DNA of 64,000 nt from Brevibacillus fluminis (GCF_003710825.1 NZ_RHHQ01000007.1:1-64000); one strand, 5' to 3'; positions 6,977-15,592 are shown, counted from the stretch's first letter. Made by a program: numbers and translations. The notes: a model not told the origin generated them from the sequence alone.

Positions 6977-8191
6977 ATGTATGATTTCGCGATTGTGGGA
7001 GGAGGGATTGTTGGCCTCTCAACGGCGATGGAGCTGGGGCGGCGATATCCCCATGCGCGCATTCTGGTAGTAGAAAAGGAAGATAGCTGGGCGAAGCATC
7101 AGACCGGCCATAACAGCGGTGTGATTCACTCTGGCATTTATTACAAACCGGGCAGCTTCAAGGCCAAATTCGCCCGGGCAGGCAGCAATTCCATGGTGCA
7201 GTTTTGCCAGGAGAACGATATCGAGCACGATATCTGTGGAAAGGTCATCGTAGCGACGAAGCAAGCAGAGCTTCCGCTCATGGACAATCTGTACGATCGC
7301 GGCCTGGCAAACGGGCTGGCTATCCACAAGATCAGTGCCGAAGAGCTGAAGGAAATCGAACCGCACGTCAACGGGCTGGGTGCCATTCGCGTGCCGATGG
7401 CCGGCATCGTCAACTACAAGCAAGTGTGTGAAACATTCGCGGCGATCATCGGGCGGCAAGGCGGCGATCTGCGGCTTTCCACCAAAGTTGTGGACATTCG
7501 GGAGAAGCGCGGGGAAGTGGAGCTGGAGACGACCCGAGGGACGTTCCATACGCGCTTTCTCATCAACTGTGCGGGGCTGCACAGCGACCGTATCGCCAAG
7601 CTGGGCGGGGCAAAAGCTGATCTGCAAATCGTGCCGTTCCGCGGCGAGTATTACGAATTGAAGCCGGAAAAACGCTATTTGGTCAAGCATCTGATCTATC
7701 CGGTGCCAAACCCGGCGTTCCCGTTTTTGGGCGTGCACTATACCCGTATGATCGGTGGTCATGTTGAGGCGGGGCCAAACGCAGTCTTGAGTCTCAAGCG
7801 CGAAGGGTACAAAAAAACCGATATCGACCTGAAGGATTTGGCTGAAGTCATGGCGTTTCCCGGCTTCTGGAAGCTGGCGGGGAAATTTTGGAAGGAAGGG
7901 ATGGAGGAGTACATCCGCTCTTTCAGCAAGGCCGCTTTCGTCAAAAGCTTGCAAGAGCTAATCCCGGAAATCAGAAGCGAGGATCTAGAGCCGGCGCCAG
8001 CGGGCGTACGTGCACAAGCTTTGAAGCCGGATGGTAGTCTCGTTGATGATTTCCATATCATTCGTGGCGCGAGCAGCATCCATGTCTGCAACGCACCATC
8101 GCCGGCTGCGACCGCATCGATTGAGATCGGGAAAGCGATTGCCGAGCAAATCCCAGAACCGCAACTAGCAAAACCGCAAGCCATTTCCTAA
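6977..8191 (+). CDS. lhgO: L-2-hydroxyglutarate oxidase/dehydrogenase
   Basis: 404-residue FAD-dependent DAO-fold enzyme that oxidises L-2-hydroxyglutarate to 2-oxoglutarate. The dinucleotide-binding motif GGGIVGLSTAMEL lies at residues 8-20, followed by the LhgO-typical HQTGHNSGVIHSGIYY block (about 42-57). RGEYYEL near 215 and the C-terminal AGVRAQALKPDG are also family features. No membrane segment is seen; homologues pass electrons to the quinone pool. The ATG at 6977 follows a G-rich region just after the intercistronic hairpin. It regenerates the 2-oxoglutarate that GlaH consumes. Confidence 0.93.
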   Translation: MYDFAIVGGGIVGLSTAMELGRRYPHARILVVEKEDSWAKHQTGHNSGVIHSGIYYKPGSFKAKFARAGSNSMVQFCQENDIEHDICGKVIVATKQAELPLMDNLYDRGLANGLAIHKISAEELKEIEPHVNGLGAIRVPMAGIVNYKQVCETFAAIIGRQGGDLRLSTKVVDIREKRGEVELETTRGTFHTRFLINCAGLHSDRIAKLGGAKADLQIVPFRGEYYELKPEKRYLVKHLIYPVPNPAFPFLGVHYTRMIGGHVEAGPNAVLSLKREGYKKTDIDLKDLAEVMAFPGFWKLAGKFWKEGMEEYIRSFSKAAFVKSLQELIPEIRSEDLEPAPAGVRAQALKPDGSLVDDFHIIRGASSIHVCNAPSPAATASIEIGKAIAEQIPEPQLAKPQAIS

Positions 8192-8206
8192 GTAGAGGTG
8201 AAAGAA

Positions 8207-9673
8207 GTGACGTTGCAAACGGGCACGGTTGTCTATAAAAATTTGATCAACGGTCGCTGGGTAGAATCAACATCAGGCAAAGTGCATCCAAGTATCAATC
8301 CGGCCGATACCCGCGACATCGTCGGCTATGTGCAAATGTCGGTAGCGGGCGAGGTAGAAGCAGCGGTTCAATCAGCTAAGCAAGCATTCGCTTCGTGGCG
8401 TAAGCTCTCAGGGACTGCGCGCGGCGAGTATTTGCGTAAAACGGCGGACATTATGGAGCGCCGCACAGCGGAAATCGCGGAGACTATGACGCGCGAGATG
8501 GGCAAAACGCTGGCGGAAGCCATCGGTGAAACCGCACGCGGTGTAGCGATTTTACGCTACTATGCGGGCGAAGGACAGCGGGCCAACGGAGAAGTGATTC
8601 CGTCCGCGGACGCGGATGCGCTCTTGTTTACAAGTCGCGTGCCACTCGGCGTCGTCGGGCTGATTAACCCGTGGAATTTTCCTGTGGCCATCCCGATCTG
8701 GAAAATGGCGCCGGCACTGATCTACGGGAACACCGTCGTGATGAAAGCGGCGCTGGAAACGACAGTAACCGCCGTCAAGCTGGTGCAATGCTTCTTAGAA
8801 GCGGGCATACCGGCTGGGGTGGTCAATCTGGTCAGCGGCTCCGGCTCGCTGATCGGCAATATTTTGTGCGAGCATCCTGATGTGAAAGCGATCAGCTTCA
8901 CCGGCTCCAACGAAGTGGGCAAACAGATCGCCATGAAGGCGCTTGCCCGCGGTGCGAAGTATCAGCTGGAGATGGGCGGCAAAAACCCGGTGATCGTCAC
9001 CAAGCATGCAGATTTGGACATGGCAGCAGAGCTAACAGTATCCGGCAGCATGAAATCATCGGGACAAAAATGCACCGCGACAAGCCGGGCGATCGTCGTA
9101 AAAGACGTGTACGACGAGTTCCGGGCAAAAGTCATCGAGAAAATGAAGCAGATCAAAACGGGCAATGGCCTTGACAACGACACGTACATGGGACCTGTCG
9201 CGTCCGAAAATCAGCTGAAAGGCGTTTTGGCCGCGATCGAAAAAGGCGTCAACGAAGGTGCGACCTTGGTATTGGGCGGCAAGCAGCTGACCGAAGGCGA
9301 ATATGCGCACGGCTTCTATGTGGAGCCAACCCTATTCGACGACGTTGACCCGTCCATGTATATTGCCCAAGAGGAGATTTTTGGGCCAGTGCTGGCACTC
9401 CTCAAAGCCGATTCGCTGGAACAGGCGCTGGTGATCGCCAATGATGCTCGCTACGGCTTATCCGCTTCCATCTTTACCAACCGCCTCGATGAGGTAATGA
9501 CCTACATCCACGAGATGGAGGCGGGCATGATCCGCATCAATGGTGAAAGCTCCGGAGTTGAGCTGCAGGCGCCATTCGGCGGAATGAAGGAGTCCAGCTC
9601 CCACTCACGCGAACAAGGTAGAGCCGCGATGGAATTTTTCACGGCGGTCAAGACGGTTACGATCAAAGCATAA
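8207..9673 (+). CDS. NAD(P)-dependent aldehyde dehydrogenase, possibly (semi)aldehyde to glutarate
   Basis: 488-residue ALDH-superfamily enzyme. It shows the PWNFP substrate-channel motif (about residue 150), the FTGSNEVGK cofactor loop, the general base in LEMGGKNP and the catalytic Cys in [11 protein letters not shown]. Overall it looks most like 2-oxoglutarate semialdehyde/succinate semialdehyde-type dehydrogenases (YcbD, GabD). Its place directly behind glaH and lhgO makes glutarate semialdehyde an attractive substrate, since that would feed glutarate to GlaH; this is inference. GTG 8207 is preferred to GTG 8198 because AGAGGTG then has a spacing of six. A terminator follows at 9692. Confidence 0.88.
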   Translation: MTLQTGTVVYKNLINGRWVESTSGKVHPSINPADTRDIVGYVQMSVAGEVEAAVQSAKQAFASWRKLSGTARGEYLRKTADIMERRTAEIAETMTREMGKTLAEAIGETARGVAILRYYAGEGQRANGEVIPSADADALLFTSRVPLGVVGLINPWNFPVAIPIWKMAPALIYGNTVVMKAALETTVTAVKLVQCFLEAGIPAGVVNLVSGSGSLIGNILCEHPDVKAISFTGSNEVGKQIAMKALARGAKYQLEMGGKNPVIVTKHADLDMAAELTVSGSMKSSGQKCTATSRAIVVKDVYDEFRAKVIEKMKQIKTGNGLDNDTYMGPVASENQLKGVLAAIEKGVNEGATLVLGGKQLTEGEYAHGFYVEPTLFDDVDPSMYIAQEEIFGPVLALLKADSLEQALVIANDARYGLSASIFTNRLDEVMTYIHEMEAGMIRINGESSGVELQAPFGGMKESSSHSREQGRAAMEFFTAVKTVTIKA

Positions 9674-9691
9674 AGCTGGTTTTTTATAAAG

Positions 9692-9750
9692 AAAAATCCC
9701 CTTACCGCTCAGTGTGTGGAAATGCACTGGACTGGGAGGGGATTTTGTTG
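9692..9750. terminator. Terminator of the glutarate operon
   Basis: AAAATCCCC (9693-9701) pairs with GGGGATTTT (9738-9746), with an inner CAGTG/CACTG stem. T-rich sequence flanks both sides. Confidence 0.75.
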
Positions 9751-10063
9751 TAAAATATGGAAACTTGAACGAGAACGGAGGGTTACGTGTGGCAAATTAA
9801 TTTTTCGATGATCTTTAAGCGAACGAGCGAGGCTTAAAGGCTGTGCAATGTGCAGAGCAATCGGAAAATGGTTTGCCATATGGTGACCTATTTTTAGTCG
9901 TACCCGAATCCTTCCTTTCTGGATTTTGGGTTCGTACAACTTGAGCGAGAATCAAAATGCGTTCCTTTTTGTCAGCCACCTTAATGCTGGCATGGGGGGA
10001 GTTGCATTCTTTTTCTTGTTCCCGATTGCGAGAAGCACAGGCGCGCTGCCTGTGTTTTTTTTT
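9751..10063 (+). promoter_or_regulatory. Leader region ending in a terminator before the alpha/beta hydrolase
   Basis: This 310-base gap has no convincing gene. It contains an inverted repeat GTACCCGAATCC / GGATTTTGGG..GTAC around 9900-9937 and ends in a clear intrinsic terminator: GCACAGGC (10035-10042), GCCTGTG (10048-10054), then nine T. Since the glutarate operon already ends at 9750, this terminator implies a separate short transcript or an attenuated leader of the hydrolase gene 25 bases downstream. Confidence 0.5.
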
Positions 10064-10088
10064 GAGCGAAAAGGGAGGAGAAACAGAA

Positions 10089-10937
10089 ATGGGCGAAAGA
10101 ATTGTACAAGTGGATGGAATCGAATTGTGCACGGAAAGCTTCGGAAAGCCGGCTGATCCAGCGGTATTGCTGATCATGGGGGCAACTGCCTCGATGGTGT
10201 GGTGGGAAGAAGCGTTTTGTAGGCAAATCGCCAATAACGGGAGATACGTGATCCGTTATGACAATCGTGATACGGGGCGTTCTACGGTGTATCCGCCGGG
10301 AAGTCCGGCCTACACGTTTGAGGATATGAGCGATGACGCAGTCCGCGTGCTCGATGCGTACGGGATCGAGAAAGCCCACATCGTGGGAATGTCCATGGGC
10401 GGGATGCTAGCGCAGATGATCGCGCTGAAGCATGCAGATCGCGTGCTGACCGTCACCCTGACCGCCACGTCCAATTTCGCTCCGGAGCTTCCACCGATGG
10501 AAGAGAAGGTCGTGGCGTTTTTCGAGAATGCAGGCGCGGTGGAATGGACGAACGATCAGGCGGTGGCTGACTTCGCGGTGGAGAAGTGGCGCGTATTAGC
10601 AGGGAGCAGATACGACTTCCCGGAGGAGCGAATCAGGCAGTTGGCGGTAGAGGAAGTGCGGAGAGCCGCGAATCCGGCGAGCATGAACAATCATGGGCTC
10701 GTTTCCGGAGGCGAGACGTACTTGACCAGAACGCACGAAATCGCAGCTCCAGCCCTGGTGATCCATGGGACGGCCGACCCGATTATTCCATACCCACATG
10801 GGCAAGCGCTCGCCAAAGCGATTCCGGGTGCGAAGTTGCTTACGTTACACGAAACGGGTCATGAGCTGGCGCATGGCGACTGGGATGTGATCGTTACAGC
10901 GATCGCGGAGCATACCGCCAGCCCTGCCGAAAGATGA
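10089..10937 (+). CDS. Alpha/beta hydrolase
   Basis: 282-residue alpha/beta hydrolase fold protein. The nucleophile elbow is GMSMGG (about residue 100), the acid is in HGTADPIIP and the catalytic His is in HETGHEL near the C-terminus; the oxyanion region LLIMGATASM lies near residue 30. It resembles the broad esterase/3-oxoadipate enol-lactonase-like group, and the substrate is unknown. The ATG at 10089 has AAGGGAGGAG eight bases upstream, so the longer frame from 9957 is not used. It is monocistronic between two terminators. Confidence 0.87.
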   Translation: MGERIVQVDGIELCTESFGKPADPAVLLIMGATASMVWWEEAFCRQIANNGRYVIRYDNRDTGRSTVYPPGSPAYTFEDMSDDAVRVLDAYGIEKAHIVGMSMGGMLAQMIALKHADRVLTVTLTATSNFAPELPPMEEKVVAFFENAGAVEWTNDQAVADFAVEKWRVLAGSRYDFPEERIRQLAVEEVRRAANPASMNNHGLVSGGETYLTRTHEIAAPALVIHGTADPIIPYPHGQALAKAIPGAKLLTLHETGHELAHGDWDVIVTAIAEHTASPAER

Positions 10938-10946
10938 GGAACAGGA

Positions 10947-10985
10947 AAAAGGCAGCCGATGTAACACAACGGCTGCTTTTCTTTC
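10947..10985. terminator. Convergent terminator
   Basis: AAAAGGCAGCCG and CGGCTGCTTTTCTTT flank a short loop. It sits between the hydrolase (plus) and the 78-residue minus-strand gene and can serve both. Confidence 0.85.
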
Positions 10986-11002
10986 AATTTTCATAGGGCA
11001 CT

Positions 11003-11239
11003 TTACCACATGAAAGCCCTGTAATAATCATCCATTTCTTTTTTCATCTTCATTTTTTCCTGATCCAGCATGTGGCGGATCGCTTGCCAGTCCGTCTCTG
11101 CCGAGTCGGTATACGAGATCCCCTTGGCAGCCATAAAATTGTGGAGCATCTCTTGGTCGTTCCCTGATTCGTACATTTCGTGCCCGCCCCCGATTACCCG
11201 CAGATCATGCAGCGTCTGCTTGATGTCTTGTGGAATCAT
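11003..11239 (-). CDS. Hypothetical protein, 78 residues
   Basis: Small hydrophilic protein, Met- and Lys-rich at its C-terminus (DQEKMKMKKEMDDYYRAFMW) and without Cys, signal or membrane segment. It is predicted to be mostly helical, and no family is recognised. The ATG at 11239 has GGGAG about 11 bases upstream; a GTG at 11251 lies too close to that site. It is divergent from the MocR regulator, with about 150 bases between them. Confidence 0.6.
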   Translation of the reverse strand: MIPQDIKQTLHDLRVIGGGHEMYESGNDQEMLHNFMAAKGISYTDSAETDWQAIRHMLDQEKMKMKKEMDDYYRAFMW

Positions 11240-11323
11240 GATGGAATTCACTCCCTCAAACGGATCGTCATCTCAGTGTCTCCGTTTGGTCTCAAATTTA
11301 TCCAGCTGCTTTGGGGAGACAAA

Positions 11324-11352
11324 TTGACAAATAAAAACGAGAAGCCGATGAT
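11324..11352 (+). promoter_or_regulatory. Probable sigma-A promoter of the mocR-type gene
   Basis: TTGACA (11324-11329), 17-base spacer, GATGAT (11347-11352). It is about 40 bases upstream of the start codon. MocR regulators are often autoregulated, and direct repeats near here could be operators, but none is unambiguous. Confidence 0.5.
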
Positions 11353-11394
11353 GAAAGATACGGTACAGTTTGGAAAAGAAAAGGAATGAATCGC

Positions 11395-12729
11395 ATGCAC
11401 AAATATGCCCGTTTGCTTACGGAGATCGAGCAGCGCATTGAGGCGGGGGAGTGGAAGGATGGCGAACGCCTTCCGTCTATTCGGGAATTCGCGAAAACAC
11501 ATCACGTGAGCAACAGCACGGTCATTCAGGCGTATGCGGAATTGGAGCGTCGCCATCTCATTTACGCGATCCCCAAAAGCGGTTATCGTGTGGTCAAGCA
11601 GACTAGAGAAAGGCAGCCCGATCAACACGCCCCGCTCGATTTTGCCTCTGCATCGCCTGATCCTGCCGTGTTTCCATACCTCGATTTTCAGCATTGCATC
11701 AACAAAGCGATCGACACGTATCAAAACGATCTGTTCACCTATGGCACAGCGTCAGGCTTGCCGTCGCTCGTGGCTGCGCTGCCCTCGCTTTTGGCCGATG
11801 ACCAGGTGTTTACCAAGCCCCAGCGAATTGCGATCACTTCTGGCGTACAGCAAGCACTATCGTTGCTCGTAACCATGCCGTTTCCGAACAAGAAGCAGAC
11901 GGTTTTGATCGAACAGCCGAGCTATCACTTGCTGATCAAGCTGCTTGCGATGTATAACATTCCGGTCATCGGGATCGAGCGAACAGCAGCCGGTATCGAC
12001 TTGGATGAGCTGGAGAAGATTTTTCAAACGGAACCGATCAAATTTTTTTATACGATGCCGCGCTTTCACAACCCGCTAGGTACGTCGCTTTCCGCCAAAC
12101 AAAAGAAAGCGATCGTCGAGCTTGCGCGTGCGTACGAGGTTTATTTGGTCGAGGATGATTATGTGGCTGACTTTGAGACGGATGCCAAAGTCGACCCGAT
12201 GTACGCCTACAGCCCGAATGACACCGTCATTTATCTGAAAAGCTATTCCAAAATCTTGTTTCCCGGCTTGCGGGTGGGTGTAGCGGTTTTGCCTGAGGAG
12301 CTGTGCGAAATATTCGCCACACATAAACAGCTGCACGATATCGACAGCTCCATGCTGTCGCAGGCGGCGCTTGAGATCTATTACAAAAGCGGGATGTTCG
12401 CCCGGCACAAAGAGAAGATCCGCAGCAGCTATTCTAGTCGCAGCGAGCGATTGCGCAAGGCACTGGCCAAACAAGCGCATGATGGCGCCATCAGCATGCC
12501 TTTGCCGCATTTTGTGCATACATGCCTTTCGCTTGAAAAAGCTGGGGCCGTTTCGGCAGCGATCCAACGCTTGCGCAAACGCGGCGTGATCGCAAACAGC
12601 GCCGATGAATGTTTTTTGGCCGCAGGCTCGTCCAAGCCGTTGCTTCGTTTAAATGTATCACGAGTGCCGGAGGAGGCGATTGCGAGGGGTGTCGAAGAAA
12701 TTTTTGCAGTGCTGGGCAATAAGCGTTAG
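11395..12729 (+). CDS. MocR/GabR-family PLP-dependent transcriptional regulator
   Basis: 444-residue two-domain regulator. The N-terminal GntR-type winged helix (about residues 5-70) includes LPSIREFAKTHHVSNSTV and the wing IPKSGYRV. The rest is a fold-type I aminotransferase-like domain with VEDDYVADF and the PLP-binding Lys in YLKSYSKILFPGLRVG. Members such as GabR and PdxR sense PLP or PLP-amino acid adducts and control aminotransferase or vitamin B6 genes. No obvious target lies next to it; the adjacent 78-residue gene is divergent. ATG 11395 is preferred over ATG 11386 because AAGGA would abut the latter. Confidence 0.9.
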   Translation: MHKYARLLTEIEQRIEAGEWKDGERLPSIREFAKTHHVSNSTVIQAYAELERRHLIYAIPKSGYRVVKQTRERQPDQHAPLDFASASPDPAVFPYLDFQHCINKAIDTYQNDLFTYGTASGLPSLVAALPSLLADDQVFTKPQRIAITSGVQQALSLLVTMPFPNKKQTVLIEQPSYHLLIKLLAMYNIPVIGIERTAAGIDLDELEKIFQTEPIKFFYTMPRFHNPLGTSLSAKQKKAIVELARAYEVYLVEDDYVADFETDAKVDPMYAYSPNDTVIYLKSYSKILFPGLRVGVAVLPEELCEIFATHKQLHDIDSSMLSQAALEIYYKSGMFARHKEKIRSSYSSRSERLRKALAKQAHDGAISMPLPHFVHTCLSLEKAGAVSAAIQRLRKRGVIANSADECFLAAGSSKPLLRLNVSRVPEEAIARGVEEIFAVLGNKR

Positions 12730-12768
12730 AGGCGCAACGGCACGATCGAGAGAGGGAGAAACACGCGG

Positions 12769-12905
12769 ATGAACACACAGGAAATGGTGCAGAAGCTATG
12801 GAATCTGTGTCACATCCTCCGCGATGACGGATTAACTATCACGAATATGTGACAGAGCGGGCAGTGGGCTTGCTCGGGGAAGTGCTGCGGGAATTACGAG
12901 AGTAA
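12769..12905 (+). pseudogene. Remnant of type I restriction-modification methylase hsdM
   Basis: After a strong site (GAGGGAG) an ATG opens a 27-codon frame, MNTQEMVQKLWNLCHILRDDG, which is the characteristic start of HsdM. One base then appears lost inside the Gly codon: the next frame continues INYHEYVTE, exactly as expected in HsdM, and ends after RAVGLLGEVLRELRE with TAA at 12905. Intact HsdM has about 500 residues, so the middle is deleted as well as frameshifted. No hsdS or hsdR is near. Confidence 0.75.
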
Positions 12906-12930
12906 CGAAATACATAATGATCCTATATCC

Positions 12931-12958
12931 AACCAGCCGGATAGACGGGCTGGTTTTT
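12931..12958 (+). terminator. Intrinsic terminator after the hsdM remnant
   Basis: AACCAGCC, loop, GGGCTGGTTTTTG: a compact GC hairpin with five T. It closes the mocR/hsdM-remnant transcript 26 bases past the remnant. Confidence 0.85.
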
Positions 12959-12965
12959 GCGTTTG

Positions 12966-13009
12966 TTGACAATTTTAGTTGTCTAGAATATAATTGCATA
13001 AGCAACTAA
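12966..13009 (+). promoter_or_regulatory. Consensus sigma-A promoter with embedded MarR-type operator
   Basis: TTGACA (12966-12971), exactly 17 bases, TATAAT (12989-12994): a perfect consensus promoter. TTAGTTG (12975-12981) in the spacer and CAACTAA (13003-13009) after the -10 form an inverted repeat, and TTGCATAAGCAA (12994-13005) is a second palindrome over the start point. Both suit repression by the MarR protein encoded next. Confidence 0.8.
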
Positions 13010-13031
13010 AAGAACGGATGGAGGGAACACC

Positions 13032-13484
13032 TTGACTGACACGACGCCGAAAATCAGTATTTTGGACAATTCGACAGGCTTTTTGATGGGAGTCATTTAC
13101 CGTAAAATCTCCAACCTTTTGATGCACCGTTTAAAGGAGCACGATATCACACCGGAGCAATGGGCGGTTTTGTATCGCGTGTCGGAGCGTGAGGGGATGA
13201 TTCAGAAGGAGATCGCCGAGCGTGCAGGCAAAGACAGGCCGACGACGACGCGCATTCTGGATGCGCTAGAGGCGAAAGGTTTTGTGGTGAAACAGGCCGG
13301 GGAGCAGGATCGAAGGTCTTTTTTGGTTTTCTCCACGGAAAAAGGGAGAGCGCTGATCGAGCAGATCGTGCCGATTGAAAAGCAGACGATCGCGGATGCG
13401 ACAGACGGCATAAGCACCGCTGATGTAGAGCTATTGCATCGCCTGCTGCGCCAAATTGGGGAAAATATCGACCGTTTGACGTAA
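13032..13484 (+). CDS. MarR-family transcriptional regulator
   Basis: 150-residue winged-helix repressor. ITPEQWAVLYRVSEREGMIQKEIAERAGKDRPTTTRILDALEAKGFV (residues 36-80) is the MarR helix-turn-helix with the RPTTTR recognition helix, followed by the DRRSFLV wing. MarR proteins usually repress a linked efflux or detoxification gene and are released by small phenolic or oxidising ligands. The TTG start at 13032 follows GGAGGG. It is transcribed with the MFS exporter 19 bases downstream, from a promoter containing its likely operator. Confidence 0.93.
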   Translation: MTDTTPKISILDNSTGFLMGVIYRKISNLLMHRLKEHDITPEQWAVLYRVSEREGMIQKEIAERAGKDRPTTTRILDALEAKGFVVKQAGEQDRRSFLVFSTEKGRALIEQIVPIEKQTIADATDGISTADVELLHRLLRQIGENIDRLT

Positions 13485-13502
13485 GAAAGAATAAGGAGAG
13501 TT

Positions 13503-14759
13503 GTGAGAGAAATGCCTACTCAACCAGAACATGCAAACGATGTGGATGCGCTGCAAAGACCGCAGCGTTTGTGGACTAAGTCATTTATTACAATGACACT
13601 TTGCAATTTTTTGTTGTTCCTCTGCTTGCAGATGCTCTTATCGCCTTTTCCCACCTATGTGAAGGATCGATTTCATCCGGATGACTTCATTGTCAGCCTT
13701 GTGACCAGTATGTTCGCGTTGGCAGCGATCGTAACCCGCTTCATCACGGCAGCCTTGATGCGCAAGGTGCACCGCAACGTGCTCTTGTTTTGCGGACTGC
13801 TGTTCGCTGCGATTGCGACCGCCTTCTATTCGTATCCGACGACGATTGCGGGTGTGCTTGCCCTGCGGATCTGCTTTGGGATCGGGTTCGGGATGTCGAG
13901 TACATTGATGCCGACGATCGTGTCGCAGATCATCCCTGCGCGCCGGATTGGGGAGGGCATCGGGTATTTCGGACTGTCGATGAGTTTGGCGATGTCGTTC
14001 GGCCCGATGATCGGACTGTCGATGCTGGCGAATTACGGTTTTGCGCCTTTATCTTATCTCGGTGCTGTCGCGGCCGCGCTGATCGTTCCGCTTTTGATCA
14101 GTACGCGCTCGCTGCCGCCGGAGCAAAAAAAGCCAGTTGCACGCAAGCCAGGGGAGAAAAAGCCCGGCTTTAATACGAAGCTGCTGTTTCCCGCGTTACT
14201 CAATTTTTTGATTTCCGTCACGTATGGCGGTCTCCTCAGCTTTTTGGCGCTGTTTGGGAAAGAGGTGCACTTAGCCAATATCGGGCTGTTCTTCTTGTTT
14301 AACGTAATCACGATCCTGATCGTTCGACCGATTTCCGGCCGTATTTTTGACAAAAGAGGGCATGGCGCGGTGCTCATTCCAAGTGCAGTGTTTGTAGTCG
14401 CCAGCCTTCTGGTGCTGTCGTTCACCACGACGCTGCCGATGCTGATTCTCTCTGCTTTGTTGTATGGATTGGGGTTCGGCGCAATTCAGCCGACACTGCA
14501 GGCATGGATGCTGCGCGTTTCTGCGCCGGAACAGCACGGGGTCGCCAACAGTATGTATTTCAATTCACTTGATTTCGGCGTTGCGATCGGGGCCATGGCG
14601 CTTGGGATTATCGCGTCTCACTCCAGTTATGCGATGATATACCGCACTGCATCGGGTGTCATGGTGTTGTTCTTGGTGATTTATACAATTGCGCAAGTGG
14701 TTGGGCGGGCCCGAAGAAAAGCAGCATTGCCAAAATTGCAGGAAGTAACACCTGAATAA
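13503..14759 (+). CDS. MFS transporter, probable efflux protein
   Basis: 418-residue major facilitator with about twelve hydrophobic segments. The N-terminal half has a degenerate motif A region (AALMRKVHRNVLLF) and a motif C-like GLSMSLAMSFGPMIG in helix 5; a basic central loop (PPEQKKPVARKPGEKKPG) separates the halves. Motif C is typical of drug:H+ antiporters. Coupling to the MarR gene supports an inducible exporter of unknown substrate. GTG 13503 sits behind AAGGAG; ATG 13512 is an alternative start. Confidence 0.88.
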   Translation: MREMPTQPEHANDVDALQRPQRLWTKSFITMTLCNFLLFLCLQMLLSPFPTYVKDRFHPDDFIVSLVTSMFALAAIVTRFITAALMRKVHRNVLLFCGLLFAAIATAFYSYPTTIAGVLALRICFGIGFGMSSTLMPTIVSQIIPARRIGEGIGYFGLSMSLAMSFGPMIGLSMLANYGFAPLSYLGAVAAALIVPLLISTRSLPPEQKKPVARKPGEKKPGFNTKLLFPALLNFLISVTYGGLLSFLALFGKEVHLANIGLFFLFNVITILIVRPISGRIFDKRGHGAVLIPSAVFVVASLLVLSFTTTLPMLILSALLYGLGFGAIQPTLQAWMLRVSAPEQHGVANSMYFNSLDFGVAIGAMALGIIASHSSYAMIYRTASGVMVLFLVIYTIAQVVGRARRKAALPKLQEVTPE

Positions 14760-14787
14760 AGAAACGAACAGCCGCTCCCGGATGAAC

Positions 14788-14816
14788 TGTGACCCTCTTG
14801 TGGGTCATTTGTGTTT
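14788..14816 (+). terminator. Weak terminator after the MFS gene
   Basis: TGACCC (14790-14795) and GGGTCA (14802-14807), followed by TTTGTGTTTT. The stem is short with an interrupted T run. Confidence 0.5.
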
Positions 14817-15157
14817 TAATCAATCTAATTAGAGAAGAGCGGGGGAAAAATTAATTGGTCAAAGACCAAGCCTTGCATAAGTTTTGACTTAGCCAGGCAG
14901 AGCGTTTTAAAGTTTAACGCTTCATGCAGTTCCATCGATTCGTGCGGTGCTAGCGTGGGCGTATTCATTTAAAAATTATTCTCTCCTTTTTTCATCAACG
15001 CTAGATTCTCCGACTCATCGGATCTTATACTAAAAATGATTGCCGGAGATGTGGGTCCGGATATTTCCCATGCAGTCGTAAGAATATAAACAAAATCTTA
15101 GCGCATACTTATTTCTGTTTAAGTTATTGATCTTTGCTCAAGGAAGGAGGACTCACC
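14817..15157. other. Intergenic region without recognised gene
   Basis: About 340 bases of AT-rich sequence precede the 93-residue gene. I see no frame with a ribosome site, no T-run hairpin and no known RNA motif. The final 100 bases presumably hold the promoter of the following gene, but no clear -35/-10 pair stands out. Confidence 0.4.
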
Positions 15158-15439
15158 TTGCCCAATGAAAACAAAATCAATCTAGCTACCGAAAATGCAA
15201 GAAAACCGGCAGAAGGTGCACTTAACTCGAGCGGCAATACGCTGGAGCAGCATGCATCTAACGCGGTTTCTGCGGCGCAAACTGCTTTAAATCAGGCGAT
15301 AAGCTCGATAAGTGAATCTAATGCGGCAACAAATTCACAAGCTTTGGAGACGGCCCGGCAGCAATTGACCCAAGCAGAGGAATTTTTAGATCAAGCGCAA
15401 ACTTCAGCAAACGCATTACGTCTGCCGGACCAACAGTAA
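15158..15439 (+). CDS. Hypothetical Ala/Gln/Asn-rich helical protein, 93 residues
   Basis: Low-complexity, hydrophilic protein (Ala, Gln, Asn, Ser), predicted to form long helices or a coiled coil (ALETARQQLTQAEEFLDQAQTSANAL). It has no Cys, signal or membrane segment and no recognised family. The TTG at 15158 is chosen because GGAAGGAGG stands seven bases upstream; the longer frame from 15134 begins inside that site. The frame stays open for 50 more codons after its TAA stop (15440-15592), so either the gene was once longer or the stop is leaky. Confidence 0.6.
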   Translation: MPNENKINLATENARKPAEGALNSSGNTLEQHASNAVSAAQTALNQAISSISESNAATNSQALETARQQLTQAEEFLDQAQTSANALRLPDQQ

Positions 15440-15592
15440 AACGGTAGCTTTGGTAGTGGCAGAGATTCTCCTTCTTTTTCGGATACAAGTGGAGTCAAGC
15501 TCACTAATGTCGAGGTATGGTCGTCTGTCTATGTAGGAGCTGCGTATGATGTTTTCCGAATTTACGCCGATACTCTCCGCATGGGCAAATGA
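15440..15592 (+). other. In-frame open extension beyond the TAA of the 93-residue gene
   Basis: Directly after TAA at 15437-15439 the same frame runs 50 codons to TGA at 15590-15592. The translation looks protein-like, for example VKLTNVEVWSSVYVGAAYDV. There is no start codon with a ribosome site inside it. It could be a decayed 3' half or chance. Confidence 0.35.

Noticed and set aside
5947..7062. Long minus-strand frame antisense to glaH
   Set aside because: Arises from codon bias of the real gene; no ribosome site and Cys/Arg/His-rich shadow composition. The same applies to long antisense frames over lhgO, fixC, gluD, patA and the sulfatase.
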